A DNA stretch of 64,000 nucleotides, taken from Chitinophaga pinensis. Lineage in GTDB: Bacteria; Bacteroidota; Bacteroidia; Chitinophagales; Chitinophagaceae. The position numbers and the translations under genes were made by a program. The notes beneath the pieces were generated by a model that saw only the letters and a list, made by a program, of their open reading frames with translations, did no database searches and was not told where the DNA came from. Below are positions 24,608-34,194 of this stretch, one piece after another (positions within the stretch are counted from its first letter, which is position 1; each line of letters begins with the position of its first letter). The stretch covers positions 2,108,001 to 2,172,000 of the forward strand of contig LR632930.1 of the NCBI GenBank assembly GCA_902167325.1, given 5' to 3'.

Positions 24608-24955
24608 ACGATATTAGGAGGGGAACATAGTTTTATCCTTGATTGGGGCAGTACGGATCACATACTGGTACGGGAGCAAACTGAACTGGGCCGGCAGTTG
24701 TTGGAAACATGTAAACCATCGCCAAAAACGGTTGTCATCGATGGTGTCAACCGTGCTGGTGTGGAAGATATTCAATACGAGATTGTTTTGCCTGAAATAC
24801 AAATAGGAAATGTTGTGTTGAGAAATCAGCCGGTTGTTATCCGTAAGAATGCCCCGGCTAACCTTATCGGTGCACGGATTTTGCAACAATTCAATGCGAT
24901 TTTCAATTTCCGGCAAGGGAAGCTGGAATTGATCCTGGCGCCATCACAGCTTTAA
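24608..24955 (+). pseudogene. Remnant of a retropepsin-like aspartic protease gene
   Basis: A start-less open frame reads ILGGEHSFILDWGSTDHILV, then IQIGNVVLRNQPVVIRKN and LIGARILQQFNAIFNFRQGK, ending at TAA 24953-24955. This is the order of a bacterial retropepsin: an active-site loop, a flap region and the second hydrophobic-Gly motif. The active site should read DTG or DSG but reads DWG, so it would not be active. The N-terminal region is missing. Confidence 0.55.
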
Positions 24956-25004
24956 TGAAAGCGTTACATACCGATGGCTTTGCGGTACCCGGGTGGATGC
25001 TATA

Positions 25005-25057
25005 ATTCACGGGTGAATGTATTATTTCAGCTACAATGCTGCAGTAAATAATACATT
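25005..25057. promoter_or_regulatory. Two palindromes ahead of the Crp-like gene
   Basis: ATTCAC-GG-GTGAAT lies at 25005-25018. A 12-bp perfect inverted repeat, AATGTATTATTT (25016-25027) with AAATAATACATT (25046-25057), overlaps it and encloses CAGC/GCTG. Both sit 22-74 bases before the ATG at 25079, so they are candidate regulator sites, possibly for autoregulation. Confidence 0.5.
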
Positions 25058-25078
25058 GCACTAAAATTTCCCGGTATC

Positions 25079-25654
25079 ATGATAATCGATAGTTTAAAAC
25101 AGCTCATTCTCAATACGGCTCAATTTCAGGATGATGAACTTGAAATGATCAGCACGTGTTTCGAAGAGAATCACTTTCGCCAGAAAACGCTTATTATCAG
25201 CGAGGGAAAAAAAACAAGCTCCCTGCACTTTATCGTGTCGGGGCTGGTCAGGAACTATCACCTTAAAGACGGAAAAGAAGTAACCACCTATCTGGCCTGC
25301 GATGGGGGGATTGCTGCTTCCTTTTCGAGTTTCTTAACAGAGGGTGTATCTCCTGAAAATGTTCAATGTCTTGAAGATACCCATACCTTTTCCATTTCTT
25401 ATGAAAAAATGACCTGGCTATATAAACAGTTGCCGCAATGGCTGGCAATCGGGAAAATGCTTGCGGAACAGCATTATCTCTGCATGGCCGACAGGATACT
25501 GAAATTGCATGCTACCCCGGCAAAGGAAAGGTACTTAGCATTTCTCGAAAGCCAGCCTGCAAAGATTGTCCAGCAAACCCCATTAATACATGTGGCTTCA
25601 TTCCTTGGCATAGCCCCTGAGTCATTAAGCAGGATCAGGAGGAGTATTTCCTAA
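25079..25654 (+). CDS. Crp/Fnr-family transcriptional regulator
   Basis: 191 residues with a cyclic-nucleotide-binding-like beta-roll (KTLIISEGKKTSSLHFIVSG, VRNYHLKDGKEVTTYLA) and a C-terminal HTH, HVASFLGIAPESLSRIRR. This short form without an obvious ligand pocket is very common in Bacteroidota. It is followed 58 bases later by an MBL hydrolase gene on the same strand, which it may control. Palindromes precede it. Confidence 0.92.
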   Translation: MIIDSLKQLILNTAQFQDDELEMISTCFEENHFRQKTLIISEGKKTSSLHFIVSGLVRNYHLKDGKEVTTYLACDGGIAASFSSFLTEGVSPENVQCLEDTHTFSISYEKMTWLYKQLPQWLAIGKMLAEQHYLCMADRILKLHATPAKERYLAFLESQPAKIVQQTPLIHVASFLGIAPESLSRIRRSIS

Positions 25655-25712
25655 CATATGTCAAGTCTCCGGAAAATGCTATGCTGCAACTTTGGCAATA
25701 AATACTTACAGG

Positions 25713-26378
25713 ATGAAGGAAATTGCCAAAGGAGTTTACCAGCTTGCATTGATGCCCCGTAATGCGATTAATTGTTATGTTATTGATGATGTATTGATTG
25801 ATGCCGGCATCCGGCATTCGGCCCCGGGCATCTTACAGTCGATGAGAGGCCTAAATATCACAAAGCATGTGCTTACCCATGCGCATGCCGATCATCAGGG
25901 AAGCAGTAGTATTATTTGTGATAGATTATCAATCCCGCTTTTTACTTCGGCAGCTGAAAAAGGCAATGCGGAAACAGGGAACGTAACATATGATTACCCG
26001 GATAAGGATCATTTTATTGCACGCTTACAGCAAAAGTACTGGGCGGGTAAAGGGTATACAGTAACCGGCGTTTTGAAGGAAGGTGATAGTGTGGGTAGTT
26101 TTACCGTAATTGAAACCCCGGGTCATTCGGTGGGCCACCTTTCTTTTTTCAGAGAGAAAGACGGGGTATTGATTGCCGGGGATGCCCTGGTAAATATGAA
26201 CCTGCTTACAACGAAAGTTGGCTTAGGCCTGCCTCCGGCAATTTTTACTACTGATAGAATGCGAAATATAGCCTCAGTTAAAAAGATAGCGGCGTTAAAG
26301 CCTAAGATCATCTGCTTTGGGCATGGTCCGGTGCTGGTAAACAACGGGGAACTGGAAAGGCTGGTGTACCGACTATGA
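25713..26378 (+). CDS. MBL-fold metallo-hydrolase
   Basis: 221 residues from the ATG at 25713 (MKEIAKGVYQL). The metal-binding motif is THAHADHQGS (HxHxDH), and further ligands appear in ETPGHSVGHLSFF, VLIAGDALV and ICFGHGPVL. The substrate is not clear; relatives include glyoxalase II-like and lactonase-like enzymes. The short distance to the Crp-like gene suggests a shared transcript. Confidence 0.9.
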   Translation: MKEIAKGVYQLALMPRNAINCYVIDDVLIDAGIRHSAPGILQSMRGLNITKHVLTHAHADHQGSSSIICDRLSIPLFTSAAEKGNAETGNVTYDYPDKDHFIARLQQKYWAGKGYTVTGVLKEGDSVGSFTVIETPGHSVGHLSFFREKDGVLIAGDALVNMNLLTTKVGLGLPPAIFTTDRMRNIASVKKIAALKPKIICFGHGPVLVNNGELERLVYRL

Positions 26379-26559
26379 GGGCAATTTCGCAACGTATGGA
26401 AACGATTGAAATTGCGTATTGTTAAATTCATACCTTGTTTTGGTAAAATAGTATATTGAAAATATAAAAACTGATATGAAATTTGTTTTATTCCTACTAT
26501 TTTGCCGAGACTTTACTAACTATTGCATACAGTGTACAATGTAGTCATCAACTTCTTCA

Positions 26560-27150
26560 ATGCTTATGGGCCTGAAGTGTATTAACAATGAGGAGGACTT
26601 ACTGAGAAGTATTGCGGACGGTTCCCGGAAAGCTTTTGCAGAGCTGTACAACGGATATGTGAACCAGGCTGGCCCCATTGTTTACATGATCACCGGCTCC
26701 CGTGAGCATACAGAAGACATCCTCCAGGAATTGTTCGTGAAAATCTGGAACGACCGGGAGAAGTTGCCATCCGTACAACGGTTCAATGCCTATTTCTATA
26801 TCCTGCTTCGCAACCACACCTTAAATTATATTGACCGCCTTGCCACCGAACGTAAGAAGCGGGATCAATACGTACGCTCGGTGTATTTACAGGAAGAAGG
26901 GGAGAGCATGCAATTCAACCAGCGCCTCGATATCCTCGATAGAGCCATTGATGCGCTGCCGGCGCAGCAGAAAACCGTTTTCCTCCTGCGTGCCCAGGGT
27001 TTCCGAAATCCCGAAATAGCCTTCCGCCTGAAATTATCTCCCGATTCCGTAAAAAAATACAACCAGCTGGCGCTTAAATCCATCCACCAGTTCATGAAAG
27101 TGGGCGCCCTCACTGTCTTCTCAATGGCCGCAGACCAAATGATAAAATAA
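26560..27150 (+). CDS. ECF RNA polymerase sigma factor of PUL 1
   Basis: 196 residues. Region 2 includes RKAFAELYNGYVNQ and EHTEDILQELFVKIW; region 4 includes LPAQQKTVFLLRAQG and FRNPEIAFRLKLSPDSVKKY. This is the ECF type that pairs with FecR anti-sigma factors and SusC receptors in Bacteroidota. The FecR gene follows after 73 bases. The start may be ATG 26560 or the second ATG at 26566. Confidence 0.95.
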   Translation: MLMGLKCINNEEDLLRSIADGSRKAFAELYNGYVNQAGPIVYMITGSREHTEDILQELFVKIWNDREKLPSVQRFNAYFYILLRNHTLNYIDRLATERKKRDQYVRSVYLQEEGESMQFNQRLDILDRAIDALPAQQKTVFLLRAQGFRNPEIAFRLKLSPDSVKKYNQLALKSIHQFMKVGALTVFSMAADQMIK

Positions 27151-27223
27151 TTTTCCCGGGCATATCTCCTTTTCGACCCCCTCCGCTGTCTTTATATCAG
27201 GCAGTAGTAAAAACTGCGTATTT

Positions 27224-28429
27224 ATGCAGGAGGACCGTTTACAACATTTAATGCAAAAAGCCGTCTCGGGAACCATCTCCCGGGAGGAACGGGAAGAACT
27301 GCATGCGCGCATGACAGGCGCTGATGCTGAGCGGATTTTTGATGCTTTGCATGAAATGATGACGGCGCAACATGGGGAAAGACCTTTGTTTTCCGATGCC
27401 GAGGCGGCATCGCTGCTGGATAGGATCAACGCGGAAACGCAGGAGGAACCGGCAGTACGTTCTGTTTTCCCGGTTATACGCGTGCTGCGTGTAGCAGGTT
27501 GGGCTGCAGCAGCCTGTGTGGTTGCTACGGTTGCTTTCATGGCTTACCAGTTTATGGAGGCTCCTTCACAACCGGGCACCTTAAAAGTGGCCGGTGTAGA
27601 ACGCCCAGGTCAGGCTGCCGCTCCGGCAGATCAGGCCACTAAAGTAACGCTCACCCTGGCTGACGGCAGTAAAGTAGTGCTGGATAGCACGGACCGTAAC
27701 ATCAGGCAACAGGGAGCACTGGCAGTGAACAGCGGGACCGGTACCCTCACCTATACCGAAAACGATGTACAGCAAACGGAAGTCGATAACGAACCGGTCT
27801 ACAACACACTTGTTACACCGCGTGGCCGCCTGTTTAAAATCGTATTGCCTGACGGCAGCAGGGTGTTTCTGAATGCAGCTTCCTCTCTCCGTTATCCCAC
27901 CCGTTTCAGCCACAGCCAACGGAAAGTGGAGCTGATAGGAGAAGCCTATTTCGAAGTGGCTGGCGATCCCGCCCATCCCTTTATCGTAGAGACCGGTGCG
28001 AAAACCATTACCGTGCTGGGGACCACATTCAACGTGAAAGCTTATTCGGACGAATCCTATACCCAAACCACCCTGCTGGAAGGCAGTATTATGCTCGATC
28101 CGCATGGGGAAGGCAAAGCCCGGCTGATGAAACCGGGGGAACAGGCCACGCTGGAAAACGGCCGGCTCATCATCCGTAAAACGGACAGCCGTGAAGCGGT
28201 GGCATGGACAACTGACCTGTTTTATTTTTCCAACACGAACCTCCGCGAAGTAGCACATCAGCTGCAGCGGTGGTACAATATCGAAGTGGATTTCGCGTCA
28301 CTGCCGGAAGAGAATCTGTATGGCGAATTGCCAAGGAGCACGCCGTTGCCACAATTACTCAAAGCGATAGAACGAACAACCAATATTAAATTCAAGATGA
28401 ACAACAACCGGCTGCAAGCAGAACAATAG
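27224..28429 (+). CDS. FecR-family anti-sigma factor
   Basis: 401 residues. A cytoplasmic N-terminus (~1-85) should hold the sigma factor. One membrane helix, VAGWAAAACVVATVAFMAYQ, lies near residues 90-110. The periplasmic FecR domain contains TPRGRLFKIVLPDGSRVFLN, AYFEVAGDPAHPFIVETG and GTTFNVKAYSDE. The C-terminal STN-like DUF4974 part has REVAHQLQRWYNIEVDF. It should release the sigma factor when the SusC next door signals through its STN domain. Confidence 0.95.
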   Translation: MQEDRLQHLMQKAVSGTISREEREELHARMTGADAERIFDALHEMMTAQHGERPLFSDAEAASLLDRINAETQEEPAVRSVFPVIRVLRVAGWAAAACVVATVAFMAYQFMEAPSQPGTLKVAGVERPGQAAAPADQATKVTLTLADGSKVVLDSTDRNIRQQGALAVNSGTGTLTYTENDVQQTEVDNEPVYNTLVTPRGRLFKIVLPDGSRVFLNAASSLRYPTRFSHSQRKVELIGEAYFEVAGDPAHPFIVETGAKTITVLGTTFNVKAYSDESYTQTTLLEGSIMLDPHGEGKARLMKPGEQATLENGRLIIRKTDSREAVAWTTDLFYFSNTNLREVAHQLQRWYNIEVDFASLPEENLYGELPRSTPLPQLLKAIERTTNIKFKMNNNRLQAEQ

Positions 28430-28480
28430 CACCCGGTCTTATCAACCAACAATCATTTACTTACTCGTAAAACTACCAGT

Positions 28481-31400
28481 ATGAAATTTCAGCATGGCCG
28501 TGGCTCGCGCCATTGGAAGCGGCATGTCTGTTGCCTGACGATCGCATTGTTATGCGTGTTGTCCACGGCGGCATCCGCTTTTTCCCAAAAAGTGACACTT
28601 TCGGTTTCAAATGCCCGGTTGGAGCAGGTGATGGCTTCCATCAGAGCACAAACCGGCTACTCTTTTGTGTTTGACGCCAAATATGTCAAAGACGCGCTGC
28701 CTGTAACAGTGAACATCAATTCTGAGACGATTGAAAACGCTTTGCAACAGATTTTTGCATCCCAGCCTTTCACCTACGAAATCAATGACAAGATCGTTAC
28801 CGTACTCGAAGCGCGGCAAATGGCGGTCGTAACGCTCACGGGCAAGGTCGTGAGTCCGGACAACCAGCCGATCATCGGTGCCACCCTTATCGTGCAGGGT
28901 TCCAATCCCCGTATCGGTACGAGTGCAGACGTAAACGGCCAGTTCGTACTGGCCGGAGTTCCGGAAGAGGCCACCATCGTAATTACCTCCATCGGCTTCA
29001 ACACCCTTACGCTACGTATGAGTAACGGCATGCTGTCCGTCGCCAACCGCGAGAACAAAGGGCAACTGGTTCGCAACGCTTTACAGAACATGCTCATCTC
29101 GCTGCTGCCTTCAGCATCGCAACTGCAGGAAGTGAACGTTACAATCGGTTACGGTACGCAAAAGCGGAGGGAAACAACTTCGTCCATCTCCAGCATCAAC
29201 GTATCACAATTGCAGAATAAGCCCAGCGGTTCCATCGAAGGCTTGTTGCAGGGCCTGGCGCCAGGGCTGCTGGTACAAAACAACTCGGGTATGCCGGGTG
29301 GCCGCAGCATGGTGCAGATCCGTGGTCTGGCATCTTTCTCCAACTCCGCAAACTCCAACGTGGTGAGCACCCCGCTGTTCATCATTGACGGTGTGCCGCT
29401 GGAGCAGGATGTGTTTAATCCTTCCGATCCCCGCCAATCCATCACCAGCGTATTATCCGGCTTCAGCCCATTCGATCTGGAATCGGTAGACGTATTGAAA
29501 GACGCTTCCGCCACAGCCATTTACGGTTCGCGCGGTGCTAATGGTGTAATCATCATCAATACGAGGAGAGGTAAGATCGGGAAGCCTATCGTAACGCTGA
29601 ACAGCCAATACGGTCTCAGCTATTACCCTGCCCTCCGCAAAACACTCGCCGGCCGGGAAGAGCGCGACTTCAAACTGGCGCTTTACGACCAGTATGGCGC
29701 TGCGAAAGTAGGTGGCGGTGCAACGGCCATCCCCATCGAACTCACGGACAGCCTCAACAGCTTCTACAACAATAATACCGACTGGCAGAAACTATATTTC
29801 CGCAATGCAGATCTGAAAAACATCAACCTCGGCATCAGCGGTGCTACGGAAAACGCCAGCTACCGCATTGGGGTGGATTACTATAAAGAAAAAGGTATTG
29901 TACTGGGATCGGGCTTCTCCCGCTTTTCACTCACCTATACCGGCATTTTCAAACCCACCTCCAAGCTGACCATTACCGGCCGTGCTAACCTTAGCCAGAC
30001 GGATGCCAGCCAGAAACGTGGTGACAGTTACAATGCAGCAGTAGTTGGTAACAACTTCTCCTCCTCCTTCCGCCCCGGACCCAGCAGCGGCTTCTTCGAC
30101 GCTTTCCTGGAATCGTACAACAAAGGTGTGAACATCGACCTTACCCGCCGCGCCCTTGCGCAGGTGGAACTGAGCTACGACCTGTTCAAATTCCTGAACA
30201 TCACGTCCAGGGCTTCCGGTAACTACGAGTTTTACCGGACCCGTTCGTTTGAGCCATCGGCCACGCGCAGCGATTTCAAAGCTGCGGCTTCGTACTACTC
30301 TAAAGAGAACGTGAACCTGCTCAGCGAAACCATGATCCGTTTGTACCACACCTTCGCGTCTAACCACTCGTTCGACTTCGTGGTAGGTAATACGATCAAT
30401 ACCAGCGAGAACAACAACATCTTCGGCAGCGCTTTCGGCGGCCCGAGCGATGCCCAGCAGGTGATCCTCGGATACCCTCAGGCTAACCTGAAGCTGGAGA
30501 CGCATAACATCCGTTATGGTTTGCTGTCTTATTACTCCCGCCTTTCTTACAACTACAACCGTAAATACCTCATACAGGCAGTAGTTCGGGCGGATGGTTC
30601 TTCCAAATTCGGTAAGAACAATCAGTGGGGATATTTCCCATCTGTTTCCGCAGGCTGGGTATTTACCGAAGAGAACCTGGTTAAGAACGGCATCGGTTCC
30701 TGGATGAACTTTGGTAAGATCCGCATGAGTGCGGGTAAAACCGGCAGCCAGTACGATGACAACTACCTGGCCGTGGGTGCTTATCTGACCCGCAGCGGCG
30801 ACAACTCTACCTATAATGGCGTGCCCACGCTTTCGCCGAACTATGGTGAAGGGAACGGTATTCCGTTGCCTAACCTTACCTGGCAAACGGCGAGTGACAA
30901 AGGCATTGGACTGGACCTCGAGTTCCTCAACAGCCGTATCACCACTACATTCGATTATTACGACAAAAACACGAAAGGCTTCCTTTTCCCGGATGCTCTT
31001 AACGGCACCAGCGGATACAAATCCCGGTACGTGAACAGTGGTGCAGTACGCAACTACGGATATGAAGGAAAGATCACGGCGTACCTGATGCGCCCGTCTG
31101 CCAGCTTCCAGTATAACCTTACGGTGATGGGTTCCCTCAACCGGAACATCCTCACAGAGCTGCCTGATTTCGGAAGAAGTGTGGCAAGGGCTGGTTACAC
31201 CGTAGGTCAACCGTACCTGCAGATCGGCCGTCCGCTCAATGGTTTTTATCTGATGAAGTACCTCGGCGTATATCCCACAGACGCCTCCGTGCCTGTGAAC
31301 AAATACACCGGCAAACGCCTCTTCCCGAATACGAGCGGCTTCGCTTCGCAGGACCCTTACAAAGCCGGCGACATCCGCCTGCTCGACGTAAATGGCGACG

Positions 31401-32020
31401 GAATGATCGGGGTGATGGATAACTCTGACCGTATTTACAGCGGCGATCCCAACCCCAAATTCAACGGAAGTATCTTCCACAGCTTCAGCTACCGTTTCAA
31501 GAACAGTGGTATCATTCAGCTGGATCTCTTCTTCAACTACGCCTTTGGCAACAAAGTGTATAACAAAGTATTGGTAGACCGCCTTCGCGGTGTGAGCTGG
31601 ACAGCCAGTGAGAACGTGAATTACCCCGGCGGGCAACGTAACCTGCTGGACGTGTCTGACCTCGACTACTGGACGCCAACCAACACCAATGCCAAATACC
31701 CTTCACTGAACCCTTGGCGTTATTATGGCCTTTCCAGCTACGACTTCATCGGTAACTACGAATCCAATACGGACCTGTTCCTTGAAGACGGCGGATTTAT
31801 CAGGCTGAACAACGTGAACCTCAGCTACGACTTCTCGCCCAAATTACTGAGCCGGGCTAATATCCGGAGGGCGCGTGTGTATGCGGGGATGAGCAACGTC
31901 TTCATCATCACGAAGTACTCTGGTGTAGACCCCGAGAACATCGATCCTTATGGTTACGATCTCGGCAATGGCTACCCCATCCCGCACAAATTTAACCTTG
32001 GTTTTAACTTCGAATTCTGA
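28481..32020 (+). CDS. SusC/RagA TonB-dependent transporter with STN signalling domain (PUL 1)
   Basis: 1179 residues with a signal peptide (~1-36). An STN domain follows (LSVSNARLEQVMASIRAQTG, NALQQIFASQPFTYEINDK), then a carboxypeptidase-regulatory-like domain (VTLTGKVVSPDNQPIIGATL), the TonB plug (VNVTIGYGTQKRRETTSSIS and SVDVLKDASATAIYGSRGAN) and the barrel to the end. The protein imports a glycan oligomer through the outer membrane, and the STN domain should contact the FecR protein upstream. SusD follows five bases later. Confidence 0.96.
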   Translation: MKFQHGRGSRHWKRHVCCLTIALLCVLSTAASAFSQKVTLSVSNARLEQVMASIRAQTGYSFVFDAKYVKDALPVTVNINSETIENALQQIFASQPFTYEINDKIVTVLEARQMAVVTLTGKVVSPDNQPIIGATLIVQGSNPRIGTSADVNGQFVLAGVPEEATIVITSIGFNTLTLRMSNGMLSVANRENKGQLVRNALQNMLISLLPSASQLQEVNVTIGYGTQKRRETTSSISSINVSQLQNKPSGSIEGLLQGLAPGLLVQNNSGMPGGRSMVQIRGLASFSNSANSNVVSTPLFIIDGVPLEQDVFNPSDPRQSITSVLSGFSPFDLESVDVLKDASATAIYGSRGANGVIIINTRRGKIGKPIVTLNSQYGLSYYPALRKTLAGREERDFKLALYDQYGAAKVGGGATAIPIELTDSLNSFYNNNTDWQKLYFRNADLKNINLGISGATENASYRIGVDYYKEKGIVLGSGFSRFSLTYTGIFKPTSKLTITGRANLSQTDASQKRGDSYNAAVVGNNFSSSFRPGPSSGFFDAFLESYNKGVNIDLTRRALAQVELSYDLFKFLNITSRASGNYEFYRTRSFEPSATRSDFKAAASYYSKENVNLLSETMIRLYHTFASNHSFDFVVGNTINTSENNNIFGSAFGGPSDAQQVILGYPQANLKLETHNIRYGLLSYYSRLSYNYNRKYLIQAVVRADGSSKFGKNNQWGYFPSVSAGWVFTEENLVKNGIGSWMNFGKIRMSAGKTGSQYDDNYLAVGAYLTRSGDNSTYNGVPTLSPNYGEGNGIPLPNLTWQTASDKGIGLDLEFLNSRITTTFDYYDKNTKGFLFPDALNGTSGYKSRYVNSGAVRNYGYEGKITAYLMRPSASFQYNLTVMGSLNRNILTELPDFGRSVARAGYTVGQPYLQIGRPLNGFYLMKYLGVYPTDASVPVNKYTGKRLFPNTSGFASQDPYKAGDIRLLDVNGDGMIGVMDNSDRIYSGDPNPKFNGSIFHSFSYRFKNSGIIQLDLFFNYAFGNKVYNKVLVDRLRGVSWTASENVNYPGGQRNLLDVSDLDYWTPTNTNAKYPSLNPWRYYGLSSYDFIGNYESNTDLFLEDGGFIRLNNVNLSYDFSPKLLSRANIRRARVYAGMSNVFIITKYSGVDPENIDPYGYDLGNGYPIPHKFNLGFNFEF

Positions 32021-32025
32021 TCAAC

Positions 32026-33480
32026 ATGAAGCGCTTTAAGCTGAAATATATACCACTCATCGTTGGGATTTCCTGCCTGTTTTCGTGCAAGGGAATTTTG
32101 AATCCCGACATTATCGAGCTGCCTACAGCCGAGAACGCGATCACATCCGCGCAGGATGTGGAAAAGGCGGTTGCTGCCGCTTATTCTTTCCTCCGCACCG
32201 TGGTGCCCGACAAGATCTTCCTGATGGGAGACGTACGTGCTGATGTATTCTCCAGCTACTCGCAAAGCTCGAACGTACGTACGGAAACCTGGATCGCCAC
32301 CAACACTGCCCGCGACCTGCTCGCAAATGGCGGCGGTAACTGGAACCAGTTTTACACGGTAATCGCACAATGTAACCTCATCCTTGAAAGGATTCCCGCT
32401 ATCAAGACCTACGACGAGGCCCTGAAAAGAAGGCATATCGGAGAAGCGAGCTTCATCCGCGGGCTCACCTACTTCTACCTTGCACGCTTCTGGGGCGATG
32501 TACCGCTGAACCTGAAAAGCGTGGACATAGAAAACATCGGCCGTGCTCCGCAAACGGAGGTGTTCAGCCAGATCAGAACAGACCTGGATGCTGCTATTGC
32601 CAACCTGGAGCTGGTGTATGCAGATGGGAGCAAGGGCACCCGGGCTACCAAAGGAGCCGCCTGGGCCATTAAAGCCCACGTACTGGGATGGCAGCAGGAT
32701 TTCGCAGGCTGCGAGAAATTATGCGACAGTGTGCTGACCCGTTCGCCATTTAAGCTGGTAACAGACACCTCCAACCTGATCAGCATTTTTGTTGGCAGAA
32801 GCGATGAAGGTATCTTTGAGATCAACTTCGACGCCAATGCCCGTGAGCTGCAAAGGAACCGCGTTTACAACCGAACGCTCGGCAGGCCCTGGTACAAAGA
32901 CCAGTCGGACGGTGGCGGCGGAACAGACAAGTTCATACTATCTCCCTCCCGTACGCAGCTGAATGCCATGTTCACTCCTGATGCCCGCGATGCGCGCCTC
33001 TTCACCTGGTTCATCAAAGAAACCGTTCTGCAGGGTGTGATGGACGACCGCATTTTCCTCGGCAAGTACCGGACGCTGCAACTGAAAGGCGATACCTCTT
33101 CTCAGAATATCAATGAATCCAACATCATCATCACCCGTGTTGCCGACATCATGCTGCTCCGCGCCGAAGCCTGTGCAAACCCTGCTGTGGGTAAAACGGC
33201 GGTAGCTATAGAGTTGCTGAACAAGGTGAGAGACCGTGCCTTTGCAGATCGTTACGCCGGCGGCGGCAACCTGCAGGATACGATCCTCATGGAGCGGAAG
33301 AAGGAACTCATTGGCGAAGGACAATATTTCTTCGACCTGGTACGCACACGGAAGCTCGACAAGGATTCCAAGATCACGCAGGCCGACTGGTTCGCGAAAG
33401 GCGCCTGGCTGTTGCCGATCGAACAAGGCATTATTGCCAAGAGCAATTTCCTGATCACCCAGAACGAATACTGGAAGTAA
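32026..33480 (+). CDS. SusD/RagB-family lipoprotein (PUL 1)
   Basis: 484 residues with a lipobox (GISCLFSC). TPR-like helices run through RRHIGEASFIRGLTYFYLAR, the usual SusD hallmark, followed by WGDVPLNL. The C-terminal part has ADIMLLRAEACANP, MERKKELIGEGQYFFDLVRT and LLPIEQGIIAKSNFLITQN. It forms the lid of the SusC transporter and binds the substrate at the cell surface. Confidence 0.96.
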   Translation: MKRFKLKYIPLIVGISCLFSCKGILNPDIIELPTAENAITSAQDVEKAVAAAYSFLRTVVPDKIFLMGDVRADVFSSYSQSSNVRTETWIATNTARDLLANGGGNWNQFYTVIAQCNLILERIPAIKTYDEALKRRHIGEASFIRGLTYFYLARFWGDVPLNLKSVDIENIGRAPQTEVFSQIRTDLDAAIANLELVYADGSKGTRATKGAAWAIKAHVLGWQQDFAGCEKLCDSVLTRSPFKLVTDTSNLISIFVGRSDEGIFEINFDANARELQRNRVYNRTLGRPWYKDQSDGGGGTDKFILSPSRTQLNAMFTPDARDARLFTWFIKETVLQGVMDDRIFLGKYRTLQLKGDTSSQNINESNIIITRVADIMLLRAEACANPAVGKTAVAIELLNKVRDRAFADRYAGGGNLQDTILMERKKELIGEGQYFFDLVRTRKLDKDSKITQADWFAKGAWLLPIEQGIIAKSNFLITQNEYWK

Positions 33481-33507
33481 CAATTCACCGAAAGAAAACG
33501 AATTCAC

Positions 33508-34179
33508 ATGCGTAAACATATTCTGAACAGAAAAACGACGTTGTTGGCGGCCTGCGCAGCCCTGGTATTGGCGGCGTGCAGCAAAGACGATTACTTTATC
33601 GACGGGGGATTATCCCGGCAATCCGAAGCGGAAATGAAAATGCCGGTGTACGACTTCCTCGCCAGCCGGCCTAACCACATGTTCGATTCCCTGATCAAGA
33701 TCATTGATCTGACAGACGCTAAGAACATCGTGAACCAGCCGGACATCACTTTCTTTGCGGCACCCAACAGCGCTGTACAGCGGCTGCAGATGAACTACAA
33801 CCCAGACGACCGGCAAACGCCGCGCCCGCTGGCCATGATCGGTAAGGATACCCTGCTGAACCTGCTGAGCCGCTTCATCATCAAAGGCAATCGCGTAACG
33901 CTGGAAGATGCTGTGCGTGACAAGGAGAAATATTATAAAGCACTGAACGGCGACAGCCTGTACCTTTTCGGTCGCGGTGGAGGTATCAATGCGGGGAGTT
34001 CCATACAGACCTCTGCTTATTACCTGGAGTATTCCCACCTGAAGATCCCGGGCGTTGATTCCATCCGGTACTCAGCCAGCTTCCAGACACACAATCTCAA
34101 AACCGCCAACGCCGTAGTGCATGTACTCAGGTATGATGCCAGTTATGCGGCAGGGCTGATACAACGTTATTTCAGATAA
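33508..34179 (+). CDS. Fasciclin-domain lipoprotein (PUL 1)
   Basis: 223 residues with a lipobox (LVLAACSKDD). The fasciclin (FAS1) pattern is visible: FDSLIKIIDLTDAKNIV, ITFFAAPNSAVQRL, a LLNLLSRFIIKG helix and the closing TANAVVHVLRYD. FAS1 domains bind other proteins or sugars. Many SusCD loci in this group carry one after SusD, so it is probably a surface accessory of the transporter complex. Confidence 0.8.
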   Translation: MRKHILNRKTTLLAACAALVLAACSKDDYFIDGGLSRQSEAEMKMPVYDFLASRPNHMFDSLIKIIDLTDAKNIVNQPDITFFAAPNSAVQRLQMNYNPDDRQTPRPLAMIGKDTLLNLLSRFIIKGNRVTLEDAVRDKEKYYKALNGDSLYLFGRGGGINAGSSIQTSAYYLEYSHLKIPGVDSIRYSASFQTHNLKTANAVVHVLRYDASYAAGLIQRYFR

Positions 34180-34194
34180 TTCAATCGTATTGCC

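Noticed and set aside
29927..31636. A 569-codon open frame on the minus strand
   Set aside because: It lies wholly antisense to the SusC gene of PUL 1, has no family signature, and reflects codon bias of the real gene.
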